This document shows positions 8,631-16,788 of a stretch of DNA of 64,000 nucleotides, one piece after another; positions within the stretch are counted from its first letter, which is position 1; every line of letters starts with the position of its first letter. Source of the DNA: Rhizobiaceae bacterium MnEN-MB40S. GTDB taxonomy: Bacteria > Pseudomonadota > Alphaproteobacteria > Rhizobiales > Rhizobiaceae. The notes under the pieces are model-generated. The model saw only the letters and a list, made by a program, of their open reading frames with translations. It had not been told where the DNA came from and did no database searches. Both the position numbers and the translations under genes were made by a program. The stretch covers positions 62,001 to 126,000 of the forward strand of contig BRLC01000013.1 in the NCBI GenBank assembly GCA_024343425.1. Direction: 5' to 3'.

Positions 8631-9439
8631 TGTCCGTACAACTCCAGAGAGCGATCGATATCCTGGAACTGATCGAGGAGGCGGAAAGGCCGGTTGGCCT
8701 GGCAGAAATCGCCCGCCAGCTCGACATGCCGAAATCGGCCGCGCATCGCCTGTTGCAGGTCTGGGTAAAACGCGGCTATGTCGAGCAGGAGGAGGACGTT
8801 CAGCGCTACAGCGCCACGCTCAAGCTCGCCATTCTCGGCTTCGCCCATCTCAACGCCACCGGCATCCGCGACATCTGCCATCCGGACATGCGGCTTCTCG
8901 CCAAGGAAACGGGGGAACTCGTCCGCCTCGCCGTGGTGGTGGGCGGCGACAGCATGGCCTGGGTCGCCGAGGCGCAGGGCGCGCGCGACGGTCTGCGCTA
9001 CGACGGAAATCTCGGACGGCAGGCGGTGCTGCACGCGACCGCCGCCGGCAAGGCCTGGCTTGCGACGCTCACCGACGAGGAGGCCGCGCGGGTGGTTCTC
9101 GCGCAAGGTTTCCCCGAAGCTGTCGATGTGGGCCCCAACGCCCTGCGCGCCATGCGGGCGCTGCAGGACGAACTGGAGTCGATACGCTCGCGCGGCTATT
9201 CGACCGCGATGGAAGAGGCCTCCATCGGCGTCAACGCCGTTGCGGCCGCGATCTTCGAAGGCGTGGCGTCCGACAAGGTCGTCGGTTCGGTTATCGTCGT
9301 TGGTCCGAGCGCCCGCATGACGCCGGCCCGCATCGCAGAGATCGCGCCTCGCGTCATGACCGCGGCGAAACGCCTGTCGTCCCTTTGGCCGATCAAGATT
9401 CATCTCGACACCGGCGTGCCGGATCAGGGGGCGGCATGA
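8630..9439 (+). CDS. IclR-family transcriptional regulator
   Basis: 269 residues. An N-terminal winged helix (LQRAIDILELIEEAERPVGL, then PKSAAHRLLQVWVKRGYVE) covers about residues 4-65. The IclR effector domain follows (GIRDICHPDMRLLAKETGELVRL and later HATAAGKAWLATL). The start overlaps the tctA stop by one base, so it belongs to the transporter operon and very likely controls it in response to the imported compound or a metabolite. It lacks the usual divergent arrangement of IclR regulators. Confidence 0.9.
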   Translation: MSVQLQRAIDILELIEEAERPVGLAEIARQLDMPKSAAHRLLQVWVKRGYVEQEEDVQRYSATLKLAILGFAHLNATGIRDICHPDMRLLAKETGELVRLAVVVGGDSMAWVAEAQGARDGLRYDGNLGRQAVLHATAAGKAWLATLTDEEAARVVLAQGFPEAVDVGPNALRAMRALQDELESIRSRGYSTAMEEASIGVNAVAAAIFEGVASDKVVGSVIVVGPSARMTPARIAEIAPRVMTAAKRLSSLWPIKIHLDTGVPDQGAA

Positions 9440-10098
9440 TCCCGGGACAGGGCGTGCTCGCCATCTGGAACGGCATGGAGGAGGGGCACGACGCGGAATT
9501 CGTCCGTTGGCATGTGCATGAGCACATTCCCGAGCGTCTGACTGTTCCGGGCTTCCTGCGCGCACGGCGCTATGCGGCGGTGGACGGTCAACCGGCGTAT
9601 TTCAATTTCTACGAAACCGAAACGCCGGACGTTCTTTTCTCCGAGACCTATCTTTCCCGGCTGAACGACCCGACAGAATGGACGCGGCGGGTCGTGCCTC
9701 ATTTCACGGACTTCTCGCGGACGCCCTGCCGGGTGGTTGCGAGCACGGGCCATGGCGTCGCCGGCTTCGTGCTTGCCTTGCGGCTCGACTGCGACGCTGA
9801 CGTTGCAGCCCCCGTCGCCAAGGCGCTCATCCGGTCGCAGAACCTGTTGGCCGTGCACCTTTTGGAGCGTTGCGGCGAAGCGGTGCTCGAAACGGCGGAA
9901 TCAGCCATGCGCGGCAAAAAGGACGAGACCTCGCGGGCAATCCTCCTGGCGGAGGGGCCAATGGCCGAGCCGTTGAAGGCGGCCGTGGACGCCGTCCTGA
10001 CATCGCCGGAAGGCGGCAAGACACCGGTGACGGCGACAGGCCTGTACCGGCTGGATTTCATGATGCAAAGCTCTGTCGAGGAAGACCATCCGCATTGA
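9436..10098 (+). CDS. Small dimeric alpha/beta-barrel-like protein (EthD/DUF4286-like)
   Basis: 220 residues, starting at an ATG that overlaps the preceding stop (ATGA, 9436-9439). The N-terminal half reads LAIWNGMEEGHDAEF, then RWHVHEHIPERLTVPGFLRA. This histidine-rich pattern is typical of ferredoxin-like, dimeric alpha+beta-barrel proteins such as the EthD and DUF4286 groups. The second half (from about residue 115) looks like a degenerate repeat of the same fold. The location as last gene of the tct operon suggests processing of the imported substrate. The reaction is unknown. Confidence 0.6.
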   Translation: MIPGQGVLAIWNGMEEGHDAEFVRWHVHEHIPERLTVPGFLRARRYAAVDGQPAYFNFYETETPDVLFSETYLSRLNDPTEWTRRVVPHFTDFSRTPCRVVASTGHGVAGFVLALRLDCDADVAAPVAKALIRSQNLLAVHLLERCGEAVLETAESAMRGKKDETSRAILLAEGPMAEPLKAAVDAVLTSPEGGKTPVTATGLYRLDFMMQSSVEEDHPH

Positions 10099-10144
10099 AT
10101 CGGAAACTCAGCCTCTGCGACTATCCTCTTGAATTGAATCAGGA

Positions 10145-11083
10145 TCAGAGATCCCGCTCCCACATCTGGCCAACCAGATCCTTGCCGAAACTGTGGTGCG
10201 GCTCCTCCTCGTACAGGGTGAAGCCGGCGGCTTCGTAGATGCGTCGCGCCGAGAGGAGAATATCGTTGGTCCACAGCACCATGCGGCTGTATCCTCGCGC
10301 TTTGGCGAAACGAATGCATTCGTCGACGAGACGCCGTCCGAGACCCATCCCGCGCGCCGACTTCTCGACGTAAAGCATGCGCAGCTTCGCGGTCTGGTCG
10401 TCATCCCGTGTGACGAAGACCGAGCCGACGATCTCGCCCTCGATTTCGGCGATCCAGCAGCGGTCCCAAGCGGGATCGAATTTCGTGATGAACTTCGAGA
10501 CGATCTCTCCAAGCAGCGCCTCGAAGGTCCAGTCCCAGCCATATTCGGTTGTGTAGAGCAGGGTCTGGCGATGAATGACGTAGCCCAGATCGCCGGGCTC
10601 CGGATCGCGCAGGATGAAAATTCTCTCCTGACCGTCCGCGCCGAGAAGGCGCTCGATCCGCCGCATCGCGCCGACGAGTTGCCGCTGCTCGGCCGGGATC
10701 AGCTTGCCGAGCAGGTCGGCGACCTCCGTCGCTGACGCCGCGTTGAGTTTCGCGAAGGTGGTCCTGCCCTTTTCCGTCAACTCCAGATCCAGCCGTTTTG
10801 CATTGTCCGGGGAGGGGACGCGGCTGAGCAACTCCTGCTTTTCAAGACCCGTGACGAGCCGGCTGAGATATCCGGCGTCGAGCCCGAGGTCGCGGCCAAG
10901 ATCGGCTGCGGTCACCCGGCCGCCGGCAGGCGCGTTTGCAATCTCGTAGAGAACCCGCATTTGCGGCAGGGAGAAATCGGAAGAAAGCAGCCGGTCGTTG
11001 AGCGCGCCGACCAGCTTTGTGTGGAAGCGGTTGAAGCGGCGCACGGCCGCTACGTCTTCTGCGGAAACGTTGTCTTTGGACAT
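10145..11083 (-). CDS. MarR-GNAT fusion: helix-turn-helix regulator with acetyltransferase domain
   Basis: 312 residues. Residues 1-150 form a MarR-type winged helix (SLPQMRVLYEIA, then TAADLGRDLGLDAGYLSRLV and LDLELTEKGR). Residues 155-312 form a GNAT domain with the acetyl-CoA-binding loop ARGMGLGRRLV near residue 245 and the C-terminal IYEAAGFTLYEE block. This two-domain architecture is common in proteobacteria; some members acetylate small molecules while repressing their own gene. A perfect 16-bp inverted repeat lies 13 bases upstream of the start codon. A decayed relative of the C-terminus is found at 4743-4830. Confidence 0.92.
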   Translation of the reverse strand: MSKDNVSAEDVAAVRRFNRFHTKLVGALNDRLLSSDFSLPQMRVLYEIANAPAGGRVTAADLGRDLGLDAGYLSRLVTGLEKQELLSRVPSPDNAKRLDLELTEKGRTTFAKLNAASATEVADLLGKLIPAEQRQLVGAMRRIERLLGADGQERIFILRDPEPGDLGYVIHRQTLLYTTEYGWDWTFEALLGEIVSKFITKFDPAWDRCWIAEIEGEIVGSVFVTRDDDQTAKLRMLYVEKSARGMGLGRRLVDECIRFAKARGYSRMVLWTNDILLSARRIYEAAGFTLYEEEPHHSFGKDLVGQMWERDL

Positions 11084-11095
11084 GGTGTTGCCAAT

Positions 11096-11132
11096 AACAC
11101 TTATATGTTGCTTAAGGCAACATATAAGTGTT
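11096..11132. promoter_or_regulatory. Perfect 16-bp inverted repeat, probable MarR operator
   Basis: AACACTTATATGTTGC at 11096-11111 and its exact reverse complement at 11117-11132 are separated by five bases. The inner TTGC...GCAA half-sites are typical of MarR-family operators. It sits just upstream of the MarR-GNAT start (11083), where binding would block transcription. Flanking GTTGCC and GGCAACAC words (11087-11092 and 11142-11149) add weaker half-sites. No U-tract follows on either strand, so it is unlikely to be a terminator. Confidence 0.75.
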
Positions 11133-11153
11133 GAACGGACACGGCAACACTAG

Positions 11154-11912
11154 TTACGCGATGCGGCCGATCCGGCCGTTGATCGGCCAGCGTATGGTGC
11201 GGAGGGTTTCTTCCGGCCCCCACAGGCGTTTCAGGTCTTCCGAAAAGGCGTCGATCAAGGCTACGGCGCCGGCTTTCCTTGCAGCCTTCGCCGCCGACCA
11301 CGTGGTAATATAGCCGAGCAACTCGTCGAGCGTCCATTCGCGCTCGATCGCGATGTCGGGCAGGGCCAGTTCGGGGAAGGGGAAGGGCATCGCTGCATAG
11401 CCGTCCTCGACGTGGCGGCGCGCAGCCGGCCAGTATTGGAAGATTTCCGTCCAGTAGAAGTCGTGGAAGCGTTTTCCGACATCGTCTTCCAGTTCCGGCA
11501 CCCCGTAGGATACGAGCGCGATGACAGCGCCCGGGCAGGCGACGCGACGCGCCTCGGCGTAGAAGGCGTCAAGATCGAACCAGTGCGCCGCCTGAGCGGC
11601 GACGATCAGGTCGACGCTGTCATCGGCAAGTCCGATGGTCTCGGCGCTCTCCTGTCGGTAGTCGACCTTCGGATCCTGAAACGCATTCTCGATCTGCTCC
11701 GCGCTCGGATCCGTGGCCGTGACCCTGTCGAAGCGGGCCGCGAGCAGGCAGGAGAACTGCCCGTTGCCGCATCCGACATCGAGGGCATGGCCGGTCGAGC
11801 CGCACAGATCCGCCAGGGCGTCGGCGAGCGCCGGCGGATAGGTCGGGCGGAAACGGGCGTAGTCCGATCCGCCCTTCTCGAAAGGGTTGGTCCCGGCGTT
11901 GCGGCTGCTCAT
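11154..11912 (-). CDS. Class I SAM-dependent methyltransferase
   Basis: 252 residues. The SAM-binding motif I, ALDVGCGNGQFS, lies near residue 40. Motif II is around residue 90 (DLIVAAQAAHWFDLDAFYAEARRV), and the WFD block places it with the trans-aconitate/Crg1-like Methyltransf_11 group. The methyl acceptor is unknown. It starts 62 bases after the RND pump gene ends, on the same strand, and could be the last gene of that operon. No terminator is visible between them. Confidence 0.88.
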   Translation of the reverse strand: MSSRNAGTNPFEKGGSDYARFRPTYPPALADALADLCGSTGHALDVGCGNGQFSCLLAARFDRVTATDPSAEQIENAFQDPKVDYRQESAETIGLADDSVDLIVAAQAAHWFDLDAFYAEARRVACPGAVIALVSYGVPELEDDVGKRFHDFYWTEIFQYWPAARRHVEDGYAAMPFPFPELALPDIAIEREWTLDELLGYITTWSAAKAARKAGAVALIDAFSEDLKRLWGPEETLRTIRWPINGRIGRIA

Positions 11913-11974
11913 CGTGATATCCTCCGCCGGCCGACCCCGCCGTCATGACGGAGGCTGCAGCCGGTGGATGCTTT

Positions 11975-14900
11975 CTACGCCCGCTGGCCACCGCGCAGCA
12001 AGATGTAGATCGCCGGGATCACCAGAACGGTCAACGCCGTCGACGAAGCGAGCCCGAAGAGCAGCGAGATCGCCAGGCCCTGGAAGATCGGGTCGGTCAG
12101 GATGACGGCGGCGCCGATCATCGCGGCAAGCGCCGTCAGCAGAATCGGCTTGAAGCGGATGCCGCCGGCTTCCAGGAGCACGTCGATCAGTTCGCGATCC
12201 GGCGTTCGCGTGTGCTTGACGAAGTCGACAAGCAGGATCGAGTTGCGAACGATGATGCCTGCGAGCGCAATGAAGCCGATCATCGACGTCGCTGTAAACG
12301 GCGCATGGAACAGCCAGTGGCCGAACATGATGCCGATGAAGGTCAGCGGGATCGGCGTCAATATGACCAGCGGCACCTTGAACGAGCCGAACTGGGCGAC
12401 GACGAGGATATAGATGCCGACCAAGGCGATCATGAAGGCTGCGCCCATGTCGCGGAAGGTGACCCAGGTCACTTCCCACTCGCCGTCCCACAACAGAACC
12501 GGCTGGCTCTCGTCTTCCGGCTGGCCGTTGAGCTTGATCGTCGGCTTGGGCAGGTCGCCCCAGTCGATCTCGTCGAGCGCGTTGGCGACGGCGATCATGC
12601 CGTAGACGGGCGCCTCGAACTCGCCCGCAAGCTCGCCCATGACCATCTCCGTGGAGCGCATGTTGTGGCGGAAGATCGGGTAGCTGGACTCCTCTTGGCG
12701 AATGGTGACGACGTCGCCAAGCTCCACGATGCTGCGGTTGCCCGGCAGCAGGTTGGCGGCGACCGGCGTGGCGAGCGCCCGTTCGTCGACGACCCTGTCG
12801 CTCTTGGACGGCGCTATCGTGATGGCGATCGGATGCCGGCCATCGCCGCGATGGGAGTAACCTACGGTCTGCCCGCCGAACCAGGCGGAAATCGTTTCGA
12901 AAACATCGCTGTGTTCGACGCCGAAGAACTCCAGATTGTCCTCGTCGATGAGCATGCGGATCCGCGGCGCCTGCACGCCGAAGGAATCGTCGACGTCCAC
13001 GACATAGGGCACTTGCAGGAAGGCTTCGCGGATCTTCTCCGCAACGGCGCGACGGGTTTCGCCGTCCGGGCCGTAGACTTCGGCGAGCAGCGTCGCCAGG
13101 ACAGGCGGGCCGGGGGGCGGTTCGACAACCTTGATGGCCGTTCCTTCCGGGACGTCGAGATCAACGAGGCGTTCGCGGATGTCCAGCGCGATCCCGTGGC
13201 TGGTGCGGTCGCGGTGCTCGCGCGTGACCAGATTGACCTGCACGTCGCCCTGGTTCGGCATGCTGCGCAGATAGTAGTGCCGTACCAGACCGTTGAAATT
13301 GAACGGGGCGGAGGTTCCGGCATAGGTCTGGAAGGAAGTGACTTCCTCGATATCGGCGAGCCGTTGGCTGACGGTCTCGAGCACACGGTTGGTTTCCTCG
13401 ACGGACGTTCCTTCCGGCATGTCGACGACGACCTGCAATTCGGTCTTGTTGTCGAACGGCAGCAGTTTCACCGTGACGTGCTGGGTGTAGAAGGCTGCCA
13501 GCGAGCCAAGCGTTGCGATCCCGACCAGCATAAGAAAGACGAAGGAGCGGAACCGGGTTTTCAGGATCGGCCGTGCGACGGCGATATAGACCCGGCCAAG
13601 CGCGCCGATCGTCTCGTGATGTTCGCCGCCATGGGCGGAGGCCTTGGCTGCGATGCGCATCATCAACCACGGCGTCAGCATGACGGCGACGAAGAAGGAG
13701 AAGATCATCGCCGCGGACGCCACCGCGGGTATCGGGCTCATATAGGGGCCCATCAGGCCTGACACGAACAGCATCGGCAACAGGGCAGCGACGACGGTGA
13801 GCGTCGCCACGATCGTCGGATTGCCGACCTCGGCGACCGCCTCGATCGCGGCGCGCGCCCGTGGACGGTCATCATTCATCGCCCAGTGCCGGGCGATGTT
13901 CTCGATGACGACGATGGCGTCGTCGACGAGGATGCCGATCGAGAAGATCAGGGCGAAGAGGCTGACGCGGTTCAGCGTATAGCCCATGATCCAGGCAGCA
14001 AACAGGGTGAGCAGAATGGTCGTGGGTATGACGATGGCGACGACGATCGCCGCCCGCCAGCCAATGGCGAACGCGACCAGGAGGACGATCGAGATGGTCG
14101 CCAGCCCGAGGTGGAACAGCAGTTCGTTGGCTTTTTCGTTCGCCGATTCGCCGTAGTTGCGGGTTACCGTCATGTCGACGCTTTCGGGCACAAGCTCGGC
14201 CTCGATCGCTTCCAGCCGATGCAGGATCTTCTCGGCTATCACCACGGCGTTGGAGCCCGGCCGCTTGGCGATGGCGATGGTGACGGCGGGCACGCGCGAC
14301 AGCGTATCGCCGTCGCGGGCGATATGCGACACGTAGGTTTCGTTCGGCGAGGTGACGAGGTCGATATTGGCGAGATCGCGGACATAGACCGGCCTGCCGT
14401 CGCGCGCGGTCACCAGCAGATTGCCGATTTGAACGCCGCCCTGCAGGGTCTGGCCGGCGACAAGCCCGACCTGTTCCTGGCCTTCGCGCACCTGTCCGAC
14501 CTGAAGCGACCGGTTGGCGCCGGACAGCTTCCCGGCCAGCTGCTGCAGCGTAACGCCGAAAAGGGACAGTTTTTCCGGGTCGGGTTCGATGCGTAGCTCT
14601 TCCGGCTGATCGCCGACGACATAGGTGAAGCCGACATCTTCCAGCTTTGTGATCTCGACCAGGACCTCGCGGGCAAGCCGCGTCAGGTCGTTGGCGGTCC
14701 AGACGCCGGGCGCTTCGGGATCGGGCGCCAATGTGACGGTGACGATCGCAACGTCGTCGATCCCGCGGCCGACGATCAGGGGCTCGGGAACGCCGGTCGG
14801 TATGCGGTCGTAATTGGCGCGAACCTTGTCGTGCACTCTGAGAATTGCGGCGTCGGAACTGGTTCCCACCTCGAAGCGGGCGGTCACCATGACCTGGTCG

Positions 14901-15172
14901 TCATTGGTCTGCGAATAAAGGTGTTCGACGCCGTCTATGGATTTGAGGATGGTCTCCAGCGGCTCCGTCACCAGCTTGACGGCGTCGTCCGCCTTCAGAC
15001 CGTTGGCCTGGACATGGACGTCCACCATAGGCACGGAAATCTGCGGCTCTTCCTCGCGCGGTAGCGTCATCAGCGCGATCAGGCCGACCGCGAAGGAAGC
15101 CAGCAGCAAAAGCGGCGTCAACGGAGAGGTGATGAAGGCCTGCGTCAGGCGGCCTGCGATACCGAGATTCAT
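11975..15172 (-). CDS. RND-family efflux pump, inner-membrane permease
   Basis: 1065 residues, full length for an AcrB-type RND permease. Visible marks are the first membrane helix with the conserved PREEEPQISVPMVDV segment at the start of the first periplasmic loop. TM4 carries the proton-relay aspartate pair in GILVDDAIVVIENIARH. The second half repeats the topology and ends AIYILLRGGQRA. The start overlaps the stop of the membrane-fusion-protein gene (ATGA). No outer-membrane channel gene is linked. Presence in an operon with a sulfide oxidoreductase and a persulfide-type ArsR suggests export linked to sulfur stress; this is inference. Confidence 0.93.
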   Translation of the reverse strand: MNLGIAGRLTQAFITSPLTPLLLLASFAVGLIALMTLPREEEPQISVPMVDVHVQANGLKADDAVKLVTEPLETILKSIDGVEHLYSQTNDDQVMVTARFEVGTSSDAAILRVHDKVRANYDRIPTGVPEPLIVGRGIDDVAIVTVTLAPDPEAPGVWTANDLTRLAREVLVEITKLEDVGFTYVVGDQPEELRIEPDPEKLSLFGVTLQQLAGKLSGANRSLQVGQVREGQEQVGLVAGQTLQGGVQIGNLLVTARDGRPVYVRDLANIDLVTSPNETYVSHIARDGDTLSRVPAVTIAIAKRPGSNAVVIAEKILHRLEAIEAELVPESVDMTVTRNYGESANEKANELLFHLGLATISIVLLVAFAIGWRAAIVVAIVIPTTILLTLFAAWIMGYTLNRVSLFALIFSIGILVDDAIVVIENIARHWAMNDDRPRARAAIEAVAEVGNPTIVATLTVVAALLPMLFVSGLMGPYMSPIPAVASAAMIFSFFVAVMLTPWLMMRIAAKASAHGGEHHETIGALGRVYIAVARPILKTRFRSFVFLMLVGIATLGSLAAFYTQHVTVKLLPFDNKTELQVVVDMPEGTSVEETNRVLETVSQRLADIEEVTSFQTYAGTSAPFNFNGLVRHYYLRSMPNQGDVQVNLVTREHRDRTSHGIALDIRERLVDLDVPEGTAIKVVEPPPGPPVLATLLAEVYGPDGETRRAVAEKIREAFLQVPYVVDVDDSFGVQAPRIRMLIDEDNLEFFGVEHSDVFETISAWFGGQTVGYSHRGDGRHPIAITIAPSKSDRVVDERALATPVAANLLPGNRSIVELGDVVTIRQEESSYPIFRHNMRSTEMVMGELAGEFEAPVYGMIAVANALDEIDWGDLPKPTIKLNGQPEDESQPVLLWDGEWEVTWVTFRDMGAAFMIALVGIYILVVAQFGSFKVPLVILTPIPLTFIGIMFGHWLFHAPFTATSMIGFIALAGIIVRNSILLVDFVKHTRTPDRELIDVLLEAGGIRFKPILLTALAAMIGAAVILTDPIFQGLAISLLFGLASSTALTVLVIPAIYILLRGGQRA

Positions 15173-16161
15173 GGCGTGACCACCGTATCGCCGGCGCGCA
15201 GACCCGTCAGAATTTCAACGAAATCCTCGCCGTCAATTGTAAAGGACTCACCGGGAATGACCGTGACTTCGGTTTCCTCGTCGCCCTTGACGACCCTGAC
15301 GTAATCCATGCCATGACGGGTCACGAGGGCCGGTCGCGGCACCACGAGGGTCTCGCGGGAGCCAATCGGAATGGTGACGAGGGTGCGTTCCCCGACGAAG
15401 AAATCGCCGAGATTGTCGACCTCGACATCGGCTGTGACGCGGCCGTCGGAAATCTCCGGATAGACCTTCGCCACATGGCCGGTAGTCAGCTTTTTATCGT
15501 CGTCGGAGGGCGTGAGCCCGCGCGCCCCGACGGTCACCTCGTCGCCCTGTTTGATGCCGGCGGCGTGGCGTTCGGGTAGCGAAAGGCGCAGGAAGTATCC
15601 ACCGCCCGCGATACGGGCGATGGTTTCGCCGGCCAGCACGACGGATCCCTGCGAGACCGGCACGGACAGGACACGGCCGGAAGCCGGCGCGAGCACAGTG
15701 CCTTCCTTCGCCTGCTGGACGATGACCGACTTGTCGGCCTCGATGGCGTCGAGCTGGTTCCGGAGGACGTCAAAGGCGGTCTGCTGCTCGTCGAGGCGCG
15801 TCTTGGCGACCGTGCCGCGTTCGAAGAGCTTTCTCGCCCGTTCGACATTGGTCCGGGCGTTTTCGAGTTGCGCCTCGATGGCGGATTGCCGGGAGTTGAT
15901 CGCGTCGAGTTGAAGCGCGATCTTCTCGTCAACCACATTGGCGATCTCGTCGCCGAACCGGACCGCGTCGCCTTCATCGACGAGGATTTCAACGACGGTT
16001 CCGCCGATCCGCGCCCGCGCCGGAAGCGTGTCGCGGCTCTGAACCTGCCCAAAGACGGATTTCATGACCGGAACCGTTGTCGGCTCGATCACAAAATTGG
16101 CGGCAGAGGCGGAGGTCGCAAAAAGGACGGCAATCGTCAGTGCGGTGAATGGTCGTCTCAT
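15169..16161 (-). CDS. RND efflux pump periplasmic adaptor (membrane fusion protein)
   Basis: 330 residues with a signal peptide of about 20 residues ending ASA-AN. There is a split biotinyl-lipoyl-like domain (RIGGTVVEILVDEGDAVRFGD near residue 45 and TVLAPASGRVLSVPV near residue 155) separated by a helical hairpin. A beta-barrel region (LSLPERHAAGIKQGDEVTV) follows. The adaptor joins the RND permease to an outer-membrane channel. It has no lipobox cysteine. It overlaps the pump gene by four bases and is separated from the DUF2892 gene by 43 bases. Confidence 0.92.
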   Translation of the reverse strand: MRRPFTALTIAVLFATSASAANFVIEPTTVPVMKSVFGQVQSRDTLPARARIGGTVVEILVDEGDAVRFGDEIANVVDEKIALQLDAINSRQSAIEAQLENARTNVERARKLFERGTVAKTRLDEQQTAFDVLRNQLDAIEADKSVIVQQAKEGTVLAPASGRVLSVPVSQGSVVLAGETIARIAGGGYFLRLSLPERHAAGIKQGDEVTVGARGLTPSDDDKKLTTGHVAKVYPEISDGRVTADVEVDNLGDFFVGERTLVTIPIGSRETLVVPRPALVTRHGMDYVRVVKGDEETEVTVIPGESFTIDGEDFVEILTGLRAGDTVVTP

Positions 16162-16204
16162 CGTTTCATCCCTTTCAGACTTCGGCGGCCCGTTATGGTT
16201 GCGG

Positions 16205-16408
16205 TCAGGGAAAGGCGTTGCCTGCTTTTATGCCGAGCTTCTTGAACACGATAGCAGCCGGGCAAAAGCCCGTGAAGGAAGACTGGATCATGTTCAGGCC
16301 AGCAAAGGCGGTGAGCAGAAACCAAGCGGGGGCGACGAAGTAGCCAAGCGCAAGGGACGCAAGGATGACTACGCCTGCAAAGGCCATGACGGCGCGATCT
16401 ATGTTCAT
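16205..16408 (-). CDS. DUF2892 small membrane protein
   Basis: 67 residues with two closely spaced hydrophobic segments (about 8-25 and 27-43) and the conserved GLNMIQSSFTGFCPAAIVFKKLG block. This matches DUF2892, the membrane part of YgaP-type rhodanese proteins. Free-standing DUF2892 proteins are regularly found in BigR/SQR operons for sulfide detoxification. The cysteine in GFCPA is conserved in the family. It is translationally coupled to the upstream arsR-type gene (ATGA overlap). Its molecular role is not established. Confidence 0.88.
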   Translation of the reverse strand: MNIDRAVMAFAGVVILASLALGYFVAPAWFLLTAFAGLNMIQSSFTGFCPAAIVFKKLGIKAGNAFP

Positions 16409-16788
16409 TTTTCTTTCTCCTTTTTCAGGTCCGGGTCCGGACAGTGGATTTCCTTGAGGGTGGTAAGCAGGTATCGGAGGTTTGCGTCTCCGATCGAATA
16501 GTAGAGAACCTGGCTTTCGCGCCTGTAGGTCACCAGACCTTCCTTGCGCAGTTTTGCCAGATGCTGGGACAAGGCGGATTGACTAAGGTCAACATATTCG
16601 GCCAGCGCGTGGACCGCGCACTCTCCCGAGGCCGCCAGCCGACAGAGGATCAAAAGCCGCTTCTGGTTCGACAGCAGCTTGAGCAGCCGGGCGACCTCGT
16701 GTGACCGCTCGATCAGCGGACCGATGTCGCCAAGCTTGCCGTCTGTAGCCGACGGGGCGTCTCCCTTCATCTGGCGGAGCTGTTTCAA
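16405..16788 (-). CDS. ArsR-family repressor with BigR/SqrR-type cysteine pair
   Basis: 127 residues with an ArsR winged helix (LLKLLSNQKRLLILCRLA, then LSQSALSQHLAKLRKEGLV). Cys49, in the LLILCRL helix, and Cys116, in KEIHC, line up with the two cysteines of BigR/SqrR that form a persulfide- or tetrasulfide-responsive bridge. Cys57 is extra. Metal-binding motifs of arsenic- or zinc-sensing ArsRs (ELCVC or C-terminal His pairs) are absent. The start overlaps the stop of the flavoprotein gene (ATGA). Autoregulation through the palindrome at 18133-18148 is likely but inferred. Confidence 0.9.
   Translation of the reverse strand: MKQLRQMKGDAPSATDGKLGDIGPLIERSHEVARLLKLLSNQKRLLILCRLAASGECAVHALAEYVDLSQSALSQHLAKLRKEGLVTYRRESQVLYYSIGDANLRYLLTTLKEIHCPDPDLKKEKEK

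Noticed and set aside
11096-11132. Inverted repeat read as a transcription terminator
   Set aside because: There is no T-run on either side in either direction. The AT-rich arms and the position 13 bases from a MarR start codon favour an operator.
11945-13762. Long plus-strand open frame (605 codons) opposite the RND permease gene
   Set aside because: It is an antisense shadow of a high-GC coding region. The composition is Arg/Asp/His-rich with no family resemblance, while the opposite strand is an unmistakable RND permease.
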